Both the position numbers and the translations under genes were made by a program. Shown in pieces: positions 33,301 through 43,190 of a stretch of DNA of 64,000 nt (its first letter is position 1; each line of letters opens with the position of its first letter). This stretch comes from Lithodes maja. Lineage: Eukaryota > Arthropoda > Malacostraca > Decapoda > Lithodidae. The DNA lies in NCBI GenBank assembly GCA_037953745.1, contig JBAKBP010001422.1, forward strand, positions 124,001 through 188,000. The letters are read 5' to 3'. The notes below the pieces were generated by a model. That model was given only the letters and a program-made list of their open reading frames with translations, did not search any database and was not told the DNA's origin.

Positions 33301-33554
33301 CATCGTCGGGAGGTATGGGACCTTCTGCAAGTGTCTTCTATGCCAGATTAGCTGAACAAATATCGGAGAAAAAGCGCCAGCATAGAAGCCAAGTCATAAC
33401 TTGGATGAGATGCCGGCTCTCTTTCTCTCTTCTCAGGTCTGCACTCCTATGTCTCAGGGGTACAAGGTCCTCCCCGCTACAGAGGACAAGAGTGAGAGAC
33501 TTGGACTTTGAAATGGTCGTGGCGGAGGGCCGAATTGGGGAACAACTAGGTTGA
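30399..33554 (+). CDS. Intact RT with C-terminal zinc motif and PD-(D/E)XK-like region
   Basis: 1051 codons, single ORF. Residues 1-105 are Asn/Gln/Glu-rich and disordered. Residues 145-235 are basic and helical, ending in KTKQRRKRKPDD. RT motifs are GGAGPSGVDAKNWR (318-331), RLIPLNKNPGVRPVGVGEVL (373-392), LLVDATNAFNTINR (445-458, first catalytic Asp), NEGTTQGDPVAMAMYALA (503-520) and YADDLTGAG (540-548). There is no N-terminal AP endonuclease. The C-terminal part has CACG...H...C (833-847), followed by ARVDVSARGFW (900-910) and FFDIRIFNP (917-925), which I read as a restriction-like nuclease core of the R2/NeSL type. A-rich sequence at 33641-33676 may be the 3' tail. Family placement is my inference; the RT and its motifs are seen directly. 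All key residues look intact. Confidence 0.8.
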   Translation: MILTRSQSRNNPDDRQNAVRDAVQMNRETDNEVNGDVQANPVRENAENNNQQLQPAEENAGINNSQDNRGVEQNNENSVGLNEDNEREIIENREQNERPRNVNMNGGEWMGHSGDGLTTLVNEIYTEVIQWQHNKFELPICEAAKDMLGELRRMILKYVQDAPLAHVAIKIASFIPQLFLQRKRPKGKLNENIKALKQRMEWWKNGELDKILSQVRAIQQRLKTKQRRKRKPDDMARSVGNSMRIGKVAQAVRMVTGEASSGVHEVNRRILDQLKEKHPEAKPASDEAKLDGEYVPPDPVIYENITGDLIWRKALKTQGGAGPSGVDAKNWRIFLSQNKFGSAAGDLCEAIAMLAKKLASSPCVNIEALTACRLIPLNKNPGVRPVGVGEVLRRIIGKAIMSVFGKDVQRAVGNLQVCAGQQAGGEAAIHAMGKVYHEEDCEAVLLVDATNAFNTINREAAIHNIKIKCPSIAKYIENTYKEPANLYIVGSTKKEEMKILKSNEGTTQGDPVAMAMYALALSILQQKIKHEVTRVKQVAYADDLTGAGKIGDLKEWWRRVQSIGEVIGYHPNASKSVLIVKENKYEEAVQTFDGTGVKITKEGQRHLGAVIGTEECKRDYVRKKVAEWVKEVKTLADIAKSEPHAAYTAFTYGVKHRWTFLMRTVPGIRQMLQPLEEAIRGTFIPALTEMEGVTQELRDLLALPPRFGGMGIINPVEAALHENQNSLKLTTSLTEKIREQNENDEVDEEEQRNARQEITKSREERQKHSLEQIKTRCREELKMRVEMAQDTGASNWLTSLPIKEKGFSLNKQEFNDAVALRYGWPVSNLPLKCACGEINNSDHCMTCKKGGFICIRHDEVRDITAQMLDEVCHDVRIEPELLPMDGQRLAHNTANTSNEARVDVSARGFWTRGQRAFFDIRIFNPRAQTYRERGHKAAYLRNESEKKRAYEERILNRDQGSFTPLVFSSSGGMGPSASVFYARLAEQISEKKRQHRSQVITWMRCRLSFSLLRSALLCLRGTRSSPLQRTRVRDLDFEMVVAEGRIGEQLG

Positions 33555-34218
33555 TTGTAGGGAGGTACTGGTACAATAAGATAAACTACAATGTAACTAG
33601 AATAAAATAGATTGTACACCACTTTGTAACTGTCACCTTAATAAAAAAGAAAAAAAGAAAAAAGGAAAAAAAAAATAGAAGGAAACATGCTTACATTACT
33701 GAAATGTTTGTGGACATGCAGTAATGCAAGTAATGAATTCTACTCTATCCAGAGACTCTGTAGACATGACCTAGTTAAATAGACATAAGTAGAGGCTACT
33801 GTAAAGGCCAGATCATTGTGAAATTGTCTATGAGGAGGTTCACAGTCACGTCTCTTCTACCCCCACCGTTGTTGTTGTTGTGAGAGTGGGGAGTTGCCAA
33901 CGTCAAACAGGCTGGGACAAAATATCCCTAAATGTCATAAGTATAACCTATGAACGTATTTCGTGAAATGTCCTGTTTTAGTGCCACTTTATAAATTATC
34001 ATCTACATAACACTAACTAATAATATATATTCAAAATTACATTGTAATTCTTGTTGTGTTGCTTGGAGTTATACAGCTTATATCATAATTATATAAGTAT
34101 TTTTTATATACAGTATGTATTCCTAATATTTTCCTCTTGCTTTTATATATCCATTTTATTTAAAATAATTTACAAGTGTTTTTACCAACATTAAATCACT
34201 ATTAAAGACGTTCCCTCT
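33555..34218. other. 3' flank of RT element, otherwise featureless
   Basis: An AATAAAA signal lies at 33602 and an A/G-rich run at 33641-33676, plausibly the 3' UTR and tail of the RT element. The rest is AT-rich with no supported gene. Confidence 0.45.
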
Positions 34219-34913
34219 TTAACCCTTTCTCCCCGGGCAGGCTTTATAAATGATGATAGGCCTATCCGGGTGATCTGGCCAAAAAACGTATGTAAACATA
34301 GGCCTATTTTTGTTATTTTAAATGTTAGGGAATTCACATAAATCTCAAAATGTAGCCCTTACTTCTATCTGTAGACTGGTATTGACTGGTTCAGTTGTGA
34401 TGACGATTTCCGGGGAGAGTTTTGCCGCGGATTTAGCGATATCGGACCCTAAGAAACACTAATTTTCGCTCTAACTGGCAATGGCGGACAAGGTCGGACT
34501 TCTTCTTCTTCTTGTTAACCCTCTCACATCCTTATGATGCAGAGGTTGCCAGATTAGCAATAATAAATAGATTACTCTCACTCTTATAATTACCTCTCCA
34601 AAATTAGTTTTCTGCCCACAGCTAACTCAAAGACAACTGCAGAGGTTGAAGTAAATAAACTAAAGGTTTATAAATACCTCGGACGGTAACAAAGGCTTTA
34701 AAGTATCCCTAATAGGCTCAAAAATTGCGTCAGGACGTGAGAGGGTTAAGGCTTGGCGTCGCTCCGATCGGCTTTGTTTACAAACGTTTCGCCGCGCGGC
34801 TTTCAAAACACGCTTAATACGCTTTCAAGCTTATGGATTTTAAAAGGACGCCTGGGCTCCTGGCCTTCGCAAGGTGCGTCCTTTTAAAATACTGCCCGGG
34901 CAGGAAGGGTTAA
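34219..34913. mobile_element. TTAA MITE, outer element
   Basis: TTAA at 34219-34222 and 34910-34913, with inverted ends 'ccctttctccccgggcag' and '...ctgcccgggcaggaaggg'. No coding frame. A second TTAA element (34515-34748) lies inside it. Subterminal inverted segments ('ccttttaaaat', 'ggattttaaaaggac') support a fold-back structure. Confidence 0.7.
34515..34748. mobile_element. TTAA MITE nested inside another
   Basis: TTAA at 34515-34518 and 34745-34748, with inverted ends 'ccctctcacatcc' and 'ggacgtgagaggg' (one mismatch). About 226 bp and non-coding. It is wholly inside the 34219-34913 element, so it is the later arrival. Confidence 0.75.
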
Positions 34914-35301
34914 TCTAACGCTCCCTCATTATGCGGACTTTCCCTAACTATGGTAACACTGCAGACAAGCCAGGCACGCATATATCAAGGAATATTTAAT
35001 AAGGGATATCCACTGTGACCTTTTGTTCATAATATTATGCCCCACGATAGTGCTGACACTCTTAGTTCGCGCGGCGAAATAACCCTCTTTCTCCTCTATC
35101 CTTCTTTACTCTATGGAAGCAACCTTAGTTCTCTTTAGAAGAACCAGGTGGTAGTCTCGTGGAGGACTATGCTGATACATGTGGTGAGTATATTATACTT
35201 CAACCATGATTATTTTGCACTTCCTCAGACACCAACTCGGCATAGCTTTGTGGTTTAGGGATTTTTCAAGGTACATGGCAACACAATATGAATGCTAGAA
35301 G

Positions 35302-35673
35302 TTAAGGGGAGGCAGACCGTTTGTTTGGTCTATTAATTTATTTGTTCATATATTTTTTTAGTGTCCTCCCTAGACCTCCATCAAGCTTAGAAAAACACTC
35401 CCTAGACCCCCCTGTAAGATAAATTCGTACATTTCTCGGTAGAAAAATTTCCCGGCCAAAGGCCGGTTCCTCTTGAAATTGCAGGCTCGCTATCGCTCGC
35501 CAGGAAATAATCGACACCTAAATGGCACGAAAGGTCTTAAAATTGACAATGAAATGGGGTGAAAGGTGTTAAAATCGCCAAACTAATGGGCCGAATGTCC
35601 TATAATCTCAAAACTAGTGGGGCTAAACATTAGGGAGAAAGGGGTCCAGAAAAACGGTCCGCCTCCCCTAAAG
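35302..35673. mobile_element. 360-bp TTAA MITE family, copy 1
   Basis: Starts TTAA + 'ggggaggcagaccgttt' (35302) and ends 'aaacggtccgcctcccc' with a mutated right TTAA (ctaa). The interior contains 'aggctcgctatcgctcgcc' and 'ccggccaaaggccgg'. It has the same structure as 37006-37369 and the inverted copy 38508-39978. Confidence 0.75.
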
Positions 35674-36721
35674 AGAGAGAGAGAAGGACACAGGAGACGA
35701 TGATACGCCGACATTCTGAGAAAAGCCTAGGCACAAAGAGTGACGGAGAGTTGCAAGGAATAGTTAGTGTTTCAAAGACCTTGCTGCTCATTCCAAGGAG
35801 ATATTCTTGGTGAATACTATGAATGATTATACAGTCTAGTACAGTCGCGCTAATAAGTGATGTCTTGGCACCAAGTATGTTTTGATCAATAATTGGTATC
35901 GGCTATATCTAAGCTTAATTTCTGCATATCGAGTGAAATATACAAACATGTTCCTACGCTTACGCACCCTATTTAACATCTGACAGACATTAATACAGTA
36001 CAGAGCAAGCCAAACGTAATGACAGCTGGGTCATGACTTATTAGCGCGACTGTACACTCATTGCAAATTGTGCAGAATACTATATATTATTTTCTTGAGG
36101 GTGGATTTTAGTTATTTTTAGTATATGTGCATGAAGGAGACAACAGACAAATTTGCCTGTAACAAGTACCTCCCCCCCCCCCCCACCCCAAGGTTGAAAG
36201 AGTGTTCGAACGTGAAAATCAAGGCACATTAGAGGTAATTTAGGTGAGTCAGAAAGAAGTGTGGGATGCTCGTTAAGTGTAATTAAATTAATATGATCAG
36301 GAAGTGTTTGTCAGAGTTAGCTGGATTACTCTCTGTGTAGGTAAGGCACAAATAGAAACAATGAGGGAAGCCATACAAATGCAACAGGAGTTCCAGCAAC
36401 TCCTTATAATATGGTTAGATTGATATCCAGTATTCGATAAATGGACATTAATCGTATGCATGTACTTAACGTTTAACTGTCTTGGTGGGGTAATGGTTAG
36501 TGTGTTTTGATCTGCATGTGCTATCCCAGGTTGGAATCCAGGGAGGATCACATGCATTCATTAATTTCAGTACGATGGGTTTGTTGTTGGGAGTGAAATT
36601 AATTAATTAGATGTTGCCTATGCACCCTCCTCTGGGTATTGCCCTGCTCTATTTGGTGCCTACAATCTTCCCAGTAGCTCCCTAGACCTCTATTATTCTA
36701 TGCAAAAAACAAAAAAAAAAA

Positions 36722-36758
<37 letters not shown>

Positions 36759-37005
36759 GATAAATTGTGTACATTTTTCGGTAGAAGAATATCTCGCCTA
36801 AAAAACAGGCTTGTTATCGCTTGCAGGGAAACAAATCGATACCTACAGTATATAGCCCGAAAGGTATTAGAAATGGCAAAGAAATGAGGCGAAAGGTCTT
36901 AAAATCTCCAAACTAATGGGGCAAACGACTTAAAAACATGAGGGAGAAGGGGGAATAGAATAAAAAAAAAAACTATAAATAGTTCCATCACATATTTTTT
37001 CCAAC
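35674..37005. other. Non-coding spacer between MITEs
   Basis: Contains a C-run at 36172-36184, an (AC)n microsatellite at about 36726-36757 and, at about 36758-36950, a diverged partial relative of the 360-bp MITE ('acatttttcggtagaag', 'gcgaaaggtcttaaaatc'). No gene is supported apart from the tRNA-like segment at 36480. Confidence 0.5.
36480..36548 (+). repeat. tRNA-like SINE head
   Basis: 'ggtggggtaatggttagtg' resembles a tRNA D-arm/A box, and 'ggttggaatcc' 40 bases on resembles a B box. The acceptor stem does not pair convincingly, so it is probably a SINE or tRNA pseudogene. Confidence 0.4.
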
Positions 37006-37369
37006 TTAAGGGGACAGTGGCTGTTTGTTTGGTCTATTCATTCATTTATTCATATTTTTTTTTTAGTTTCCTCCCTAGACCTCCATCAAGCTTAGAAAAA
37101 CACCCCCTAGACCCCCCTTCAAGATAGATTTGTACATTTTTCGGTAGAAAAATGTCCCGGCCGACTCCTCCTAAAATTACAGGCTCGCTATCGCTCTCCA
37201 GGAAAATATGACACCTAAATGGCACGAAGGGTCCTAATATTGTCAAAGAAATGGGGTGAAAGGTCATAAAAGCCCCAAACTAATGGAACCAACGTCTTAA
37301 AATTTCAAAACTAGTGGGGCTAAACATTAGGGAGAAGAAGGTCCAGAAAAACGGTCTGTCTCCCCTTAA
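37006..37369. mobile_element. 360-bp TTAA MITE family, copy 2
   Basis: TTAA at 37006-37009 and 37366-37369, with ends 'aggggacagtggctgttt' and 'aacggtctgtctcccct'. It is co-oriented with copy 1 and serves as the uninterrupted reference for copy 3. Confidence 0.8.
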
Positions 37370-37446
37370 GAGGGAAGCTGGTTCCAGATAGTATTATGTT
37401 CCTTCCAACAACCAACTATACTCCTAAAATCGATTAATGAAATTTA

Positions 37447-37520
37447 CAAACACATGTGGCAGTCCGTGGATTCGAATCCAGGATGCTCACACCGAAAATC
37501 AACACCTTATGCATCGCACC
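37447..37520 (-). repeat. tRNA-like SINE fragment
   Basis: The minus strand carries 'ggattcgaatcc', a perfect B-box/T-arm palindrome, about 45 bases after 'gtggtgcgatgcataagg', an A-box-like stretch. It reads like the 3' two-thirds of a tRNA but without a closing acceptor stem. SINE head or tRNA pseudogene. Confidence 0.4.
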
Positions 37521-37813
37521 ACGAAGACAGTTAAAGAATGGTGGACACTGCCTACGATTTATTATGCAACTTCGAATCCTGCATATCAATCTAAGCATGT
37601 ACACACATCCCAACTGCAACTCACGTAGGCTATGCATATGTGAATGGAAAGAGCAATTAATGGGGCCTTAACCACTAGGGAAGTCCTCTCGATAAATTAC
37701 CCCTGAACCAATATCAATTATTACAGGGTTTTTTAAGTGAAGAAGTTCCATATACAGTATTTGTTGTTGTTTGCATTCCTATCATTCCTTTGTAGATACT
37801 ATCACTAAATCTC

Positions 37814-38170
37814 TTAAGGGAGGCCACCTCGCTTTTGTTTTCTCTTTCTCTCCCTCTCTCTTTGGCTTGTATCCATTCGGCTCCATTCAGACGTTTACCG
37901 CCATCCAGGTGTCAATATTTCCCTGGCGAGCGGTAGCGAGTCAGCATATATATATTCTTGTTTTTACAGCAAGCTAAATTTGTAAATTTTTCGATAGAAA
38001 AATTTCTCCGGCGAAGCCGGATTTCTCCATACAATGCTGGCGAGCGATAAATCGACACCTAGATGGGGATAAACGTCTTAAAACAGTTGACTGAATGGGG
38101 CCGAATGAATACAAGCCAGGGAAAGAGAGAAAAGGAGAGAAAGCTTAAAAAAAAAGCAGGTGACCCCCCA
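37814..38170. mobile_element. Fold-back TTAA MITE, second family, copy 1
   Basis: Begins TTAA + 'gggaggccacctcgctttt' and ends 'aaaagcaggtgacccccc'. The arms are long inverted repeats: 'ggcttgtatccattcggc' near 37864 pairs with 'gccgaatgaatacaagcc' near 38098, and 'gcgagcggtagcgag' pairs with the matching right-arm segment near 38040. Non-coding. A diverged fragment of a related element follows at 38171-38330. Confidence 0.65.
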
Positions 38171-38587
38171 TAAATACTTCACCCCATTCAGGCGTCAATT
38201 ATTTATGGGCGAGCGATAGCGAGCCTTCAATTTAGGAAAAGCGGGCATTTCCTATCGAAAAATGTACATGTTTTGATTGAAGGGGGGGCTAGGGAGGTTG
38301 TTTTAGCCTAGGTGACAAAGTAAAACAAAAATGCCCGAAAATGGCAAAAAACTAAAAAATAAAAAAAATAAAAAATAAAAAAAATACGATAATTATAAAA
38401 AATCACAATAACCCCCAAAAACGTCGCATCATATAGTTTTTAAAAGGTTCATAAATCCCTCTTTGTTATTGAGTCAGACAGAGGGTTGAACAAAGGAAAA
38501 ATGTGCATTAAGGGGAGACAGACCCTTTTTGTCTGGACCCCTTCTCCCTAATGTTTAGCCCCACTAGGTTTGAGATATTGAGACGTT

Positions 38588-39682
38588 ACAAAGAGTACAA
38601 AGGAGTACAAAGGAAATCAAGCAACAACAGATCTAGTGACCCTTCAAGGCTGCTTGTCCTCCAAAACACTGAGGATCAAGTGTCCAAACAGTGGTTTAGA
38701 GTGGGTAAGGGAACATTGGAAAGGGAACTACTGCCCTGCCACTAACGTGGCAGGACTAGGAAGTTAGTAGGGGACATATGGGTTAGTAACTGAGGGGAGG
38801 ATAAAGTTATTCATTTACAAACGCAGTCAGTCGCGGGTTTGATGCGAGATATTTGTCTAGGCGGAATTTAAATGAATCAACGGTGCTGCAGTCTATAACG
38901 TTTCGGGGAAGCCCATTCCACAAGTTGACAACTCGATTGAAGAAGAAATTCTTAGATTCGTGCGAGTTAAAAGATTTACCAATAATTTTGCAACCGTTTC
39001 CCTGTGTGTAATTAGATTGGTCGATAGTGAAGTACTTACTACAGTTCATATTGTCGATGCCTTTGATGATTTTGAACACTTGAATTAAGTCGCCTCTTAA
39101 TCTGCGCTGGGTTAAAGGAAATAGATTTAATTCTCTAAGACGCTCTTCGTATGGTTTGTTCTTTAGGCTAGGTATCATTTTGGTAACTCTACGTTGAACT
39201 CGTTCTAGCTTGTTTATATCTTTTTGGTAATAAGGGCACCAGGATTGAACGCAGTATTCCAGAAGAGGGCGGACTAAGGAATTGTAAAGGGTTAGGATAA
39301 CTTCTTTGGATTTATGCTCAAATGACCTGCCTATAAAGCCAATTATTTTGTTTGCCTTCTTAACAACTTCTGAACATTGTTGACTCGGTTTTAGGTTACT
39401 CGATATTGTTACTCCCAGATCAGTTTCTCTGTTTACATTCTTAAGCTGAGTGCCATTCATCGAATAGTTTGCTTTCTCATTTAGGTATCCGACATGTAGT
39501 ACTTTACATTTATCCGCATTGAAACTCATTTGCCAAATTTGGGCCCAACATGACAATTTATCTAGATTGTGTTGCATATCGTCAACTTGTTCTTTTGAGA
39601 GTACGCTATTTGCAATTTTTGTATCGTCAGCAAATTTTGAGATTGTGCAGGTGAGACCCTCATCTATGTCGTTGATGTAAAT
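38588..39682 (-). mobile_element. 5'-truncated CR1-like LINE inserted in a MITE
   Basis: On the minus strand the element begins inside RT coding at 39682 and ends with tandem 'tttgtactcc'-type units (plus strand 38588-38612). Short terminal repeats instead of poly(A) are a CR1-type trait. The 5' truncation removed everything before the YADD region. Confidence 0.75.
38807..39682 (-). CDS. LINE reverse transcriptase, C-terminal fragment
   Basis: The LINE part reads IYINDIDEGLTCTISKFADD, which places FADD, the catalytic motif of the RT palm, near its start. Thumb and C-terminal motifs of CR1/Jockey-like elements follow: LSCWAQIWQMSFNADKCK, DLGVTIS, LYNSLVRPLLEYCVQSWCPY and NLWNGLP. The frame is open to the natural stop at 38807. 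The open frame extends back to 39721, but those 13 codons come from the host MITE, so an ATG-initiated product would be a MITE-LINE fusion. The fingers and first catalytic Asp are missing, so it is inactive. Confidence 0.8.
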   Translation of the reverse strand: MYINDIDEGLTCTISKFADDTKIANSVLSKEQVDDMQHNLDKLSCWAQIWQMSFNADKCKVLHVGYLNEKANYSMNGTQLKNVNRETDLGVTISSNLKPSQQCSEVVKKANKIIGFIGRSFEHKSKEVILTLYNSLVRPLLEYCVQSWCPYYQKDINKLERVQRRVTKMIPSLKNKPYEERLRELNLFPLTQRRLRGDLIQVFKIIKGIDNMNCSKYFTIDQSNYTQGNGCKIIGKSFNSHESKNFFFNRVVNLWNGLPRNVIDCSTVDSFKFRLDKYLASNPRLTAFVNE

Positions 39683-40009
39683 TGTTGGTTCCATTAGTTT
39701 GGGGATTATATGACCTTTCACCCCATTTCTTTGTCAATATTAAGACCCTTCGTGCTATTTAGGTGTCGATTTGTGCCTGGCAGGCGACAGCGAGCCTGTA
39801 ATATAAGGAGGAATCGGCCTTTGGCCGGGACATTTTTCTACCGAAAAATGTACAAATCTATCTTGAAGGGGGGTCTAGGGGGTGTTTTTCTAAGCTTGAT
39901 GGAGGTCTAGGGAGGAAACTAAACAAATATATGAATAAATGAATTAATAGACCAAACAAACAGCCCGTCTCCCCTTAAACCTTAAGCTAGTTTCCAACAA
40001 AATATAATA

Positions 40010-40405
40010 TAATTGCACCGCCGTTCCCTTTCAACCATAAACATTATTTCTGTCCTTTTCTCTCTTTCTCTGGCTTGTATCCATTCGGCCCCATTCAGCC
40101 AACTATTTTTAAGACGTTTATCCCCATCTAGGTGTCGATTTCTTCCTGGCGAGCGATAGCGAGCCAGCATTATATGAAGAAATCCGGCTTCGCCGGGGAC
40201 ATTTTTCTATCGAAAAATGTACAAATTTAGCCTGCTGTCAAACAAAAATAAAACATATGCTGGCTCGCTACCGCTCACCAGTAAAAAATTAACACCTGGA
40301 TGGGGATAAACGTCTTAAAACAGTAGGATGAATGGGGCCAAATGGATACAAGCCAGAGAAAGCGAGAAAAGGACAGAAATAACAAAAAGCAGGTCACCCC
40401 CTTAA
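40010..40405. mobile_element. Fold-back TTAA MITE, second family, copy 2
   Basis: Arms at about 40050-40165 and 40262-40380 are inverted repeats ('ttgtatccattcggcccc' against 'ggggccaaatggatacaa'). The right end is 'aaaagcaggtcaccccc' + TTAA (40402-40405). The left terminus is unclear. A 40-bp segment with 'attgcaccgccgttcccttt' occurs both at about 40012 and 40428, so the element sits between two copies of a short direct repeat. Confidence 0.55.
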
Positions 40406-40589
40406 ACCTTCACCAATATATGATATAATTGCACCGCCGTTCCCTTTCAACCATAAACACTCTTTGTTCTGGGAAGTATATATTGGGTTGTTATTCGTTT
40501 TATTTTTAGTCAGGGCGTTTGAATTTGTCCATTGTTTGTTTTAGGTTACGTATTATTACCATCTGCTTATCTGTATTTTGGGAATGAGA

Positions 40590-40876
40590 GCCTGTGTGTG
40601 TGTGTTCATTGTTTATATATTGTGTGTGTGTGTGTGTGTTCATTGTTTATATATTGTGTGTGTGTGTGTGTGTTCATTGTTTATATATTGTGTGTGTGGT
40701 GTGTTAATTGTTTATATATTGTATGTGTGTGTGTGTGTGTGTGTATTAATTGTTTATATATTGTTTGTGTGTGTGTGTATTAATTGTTTATCTATTGTGT
40801 GTGTGTGTGTGTTAATTGTTTATATATATATTGTGTGTGTGTGTGTGTTAATTGTTTATATATTGTGTGTGTATTA
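40590..40876. repeat. (TG)n-based minisatellite
   Basis: Units of (TG)n followed by 'ttaattgtttatatattg' or 'ttcattgtttatatattg' repeat about eight times at 35-40-bp spacing. The array ends exactly where the LTR begins at 40877. Several long plus-strand frames here (Cys/Val-rich) are artefacts of the repeat. Confidence 0.9.
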
Positions 40877-42706
40877 TGTTACGACCGGGCACTCAGGTAC
40901 ACTAGGGCTCTTATACAGGACTCGAGTATGGCTCGCTGCCACAACGGAAACACACGATCCCAACCCCAGAGTACTGCCAGCCGAACAAAAAACGCCACTA
41001 CCCTCCAGAGTTCTATCTGCTATAACGGGGTATACAAGAACTCGGTACTAGCGTTTCACACAACAGACTAATAACAAGACGGGAGTTATCTAGTCTGGTC
41101 AACAATCAAACAAAGAAGAAAGTACTACAACACTAAAGAATAGTGTTGGCCGAAGCCGAAGTAATCCACCCTTGAACTAAGAACTTAAGAAGTCCTCCAC
41201 CCTCTACTTCGGATCGGCACTATTACGTTACGTTAAACAATAGTCCTCGAGCATCAAGCAAGGAATCTTCTGATAAGTTAGATGCTTCTCGAATACTCGT
41301 AAGAAGTAAGTATCGGATTTTGAACAGCAATTTAATGAATAACTCACTGGTAATTAAAGGCTTTAAATTGACATAAGAAGAATTATAAGAATAAGCAATA
41401 GGATATGGCAAACATTAAGAAGAAGTACTCCGACAATGCACTGGCAATAGCCTACTAAGATTGTGCTCGTGGGCCACTAATCTCTGAAGTAGCTAAGCGT
41501 GCCACACATGAAATCAATAGTGCTTAAACAATAATATACATAAGGAGAAGCTTCAATACTATACTGTATCTGCTGGTCGAGCAAAGTCTAGCTGGGATAT
41601 CTAAGGTTAAGAGACAATGGCTGAGCAAGCGGCTCGTAGCCTAGCGAGGTCCTTAAGACTGTGCGGCCAAATTACGGTAATTGACGGGATGCTCTCTTGA
41701 GAGATCCAGATCACTAGTATCTGGTTCTCTCCTGGCGATCCTCTCAAAGTCAAGCAAATGAGATAGCACAGTGTTGGGTGGCACAGGCAAAAGCCCTCAC
41801 TCGCAACACAGTGCTAAACTCCCACGGTACACAATCAAAAAGACCCCCTAGGCTTCCCACGTCTCCGTTGCAATTGTGCTGGTTCAACCAACCTAGCACT
41901 CATAGGAAATCACAACTCGAGGAACCCTATCCCAGTCTAGCATTACCTAAACCAGCAGAAAACAGGAACATGAATAATAGTACACAGGGAAATACATATA
42001 CGAGTGCAACAAACATCAATCAATCCTATTCTAGTTAACCCTTCCAAAAATAGGCTATCTAACAGGCACTTATCTCGTGAGAACTCAAGCGATAATACTT
42101 TGGCTGACTAAGTCTGCACCAAAGGGGTCATGGAGGTTACACAGGGACGAGAAGCGAGGAAGATAGGCTGTTCAGAGAGTAGAGAAAGTTCACATCAGTC
42201 GGAAGAATATGGATAGTTGCAAGGGATATGAGAGGTCGCTTTGCCTGATGAGTTCTGATCTAAAAATGGCGAGACCTCCCTTTTTATACTCGGCCCCGTA
42301 GCGAGCATAACGGCAATCATGACGTCACATTCGCTCTCTCAATCTGGGATCGACAAAGGATTCCCACGCTCTGGATGAGGGGGGAGGGAGGGGGGAAGGA
42401 GGGAGGAGGGAGTGAGGCCTACACACCTCGTGGCGCGCACACTGTCCTCCGTTACATAACTCGCTCTCTCATCATTACATACAAGTCCCACACACAATAC
42501 TTATATCTAATGATATAAAATAGAACTCGTTGACTTAGAAGAAAACAAAATACATAATGATAATACTTATAGTACAACGGTTCACATAAACTGAGTTAGG
42601 AAACTCTACACAGACTACAGCCAAAGTTCCTGCCCTGACGATCCTAGCGAGAGTGGGGCCTGACTGGGCGTTCTGTACAGCATGCTCATACTCGACATGC
42701 GTCACA
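40877..42706 (-). repeat. 3' LTR of the Gypsy element
   Basis: On the minus strand this is the downstream LTR, preceded by a purine-rich tract. It contains small open frames identical to those of the other LTR, with no recognised motif. A G-rich tract lies near 42377-42412. Confidence 0.85.
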
Positions 42707-42722
42707 CCTCCCCCAAGATTTT
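42707..42722 (-). promoter_or_regulatory. Polypurine tract
   Basis: The minus strand reads 'tcttgggggagg' directly before the TGTGACGC start of the 3' LTR, the expected position for plus-strand primer formation. The 42723-43190 stretch between this and the ORF end shows no other feature. Confidence 0.7.
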
Positions 42723-43190
42723 ACTTGCTCAACCCTGAGCTAAAATCTGATATACAGAACCCCATCAAACCCCTCACACCCAGCGACCGCATGGCACTAA
42801 AACAACGCTGAGTTTATCACTAAAACACATCTTATAAAAAAAAATTCACATTTCATAACTCCTCCCAACAATAGTAAAAGACACAATATCATGCTCCCAG
42901 AGCGAGCTTACAGCAGCTCAGCCGTTTGATAGTTCGTGGACTACTCAAACCTTATAGGCTATGACAAACTTATACAATTATCTTCATCAAAAAGAAAGAG
43001 TTTTTATATGATTTTTATATTTTAATATGTTTTTTCCCGGCTGCACTATAAAGGCAGCCTATTTTCTTCTATACCAAACGCTCAACAATCCTGCTTTACG
43101 ACCCAATACGCTGGGCTACAACCGCGAGCCAACAAGCACCAAGCGCAAAATACTACTCAAACCAAAGCAGGAGGCTACCCGTGTGTCAAT

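Larger units (their letters stand above)
38508..39978. mobile_element. 360-bp TTAA MITE family, copy 3, split by a LINE
   Basis: Inverted relative to copies 1 and 2: TTAA + 'ggggagacagaccc' at 38508 and 'cccgtctcccc' + TTAA at 39975-39978. Removing 38588-39682 restores the order seen in copy 2 ('gagacgtt' then 'ggttccattagtttgg'). Confidence 0.75.

Noticed and set aside
37447..37520. Functional tRNA gene
   Set aside because: T-arm palindrome is good but no seven-base acceptor stem could be paired, so it is kept only as a tRNA-like fragment.
40532..41071. Plus-strand Cys/Val-rich frames of up to 157 codons
   Set aside because: Produced by the (TG)n minisatellite and the LTR edge; no conserved motif and frames overlap in all phases.
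41778..42038. 86-codon frame, identical in both LTRs (also 48132-48392)
   Set aside because: Identity is explained by LTR duplication. Composition is ordinary and there is no sign of coding selection.
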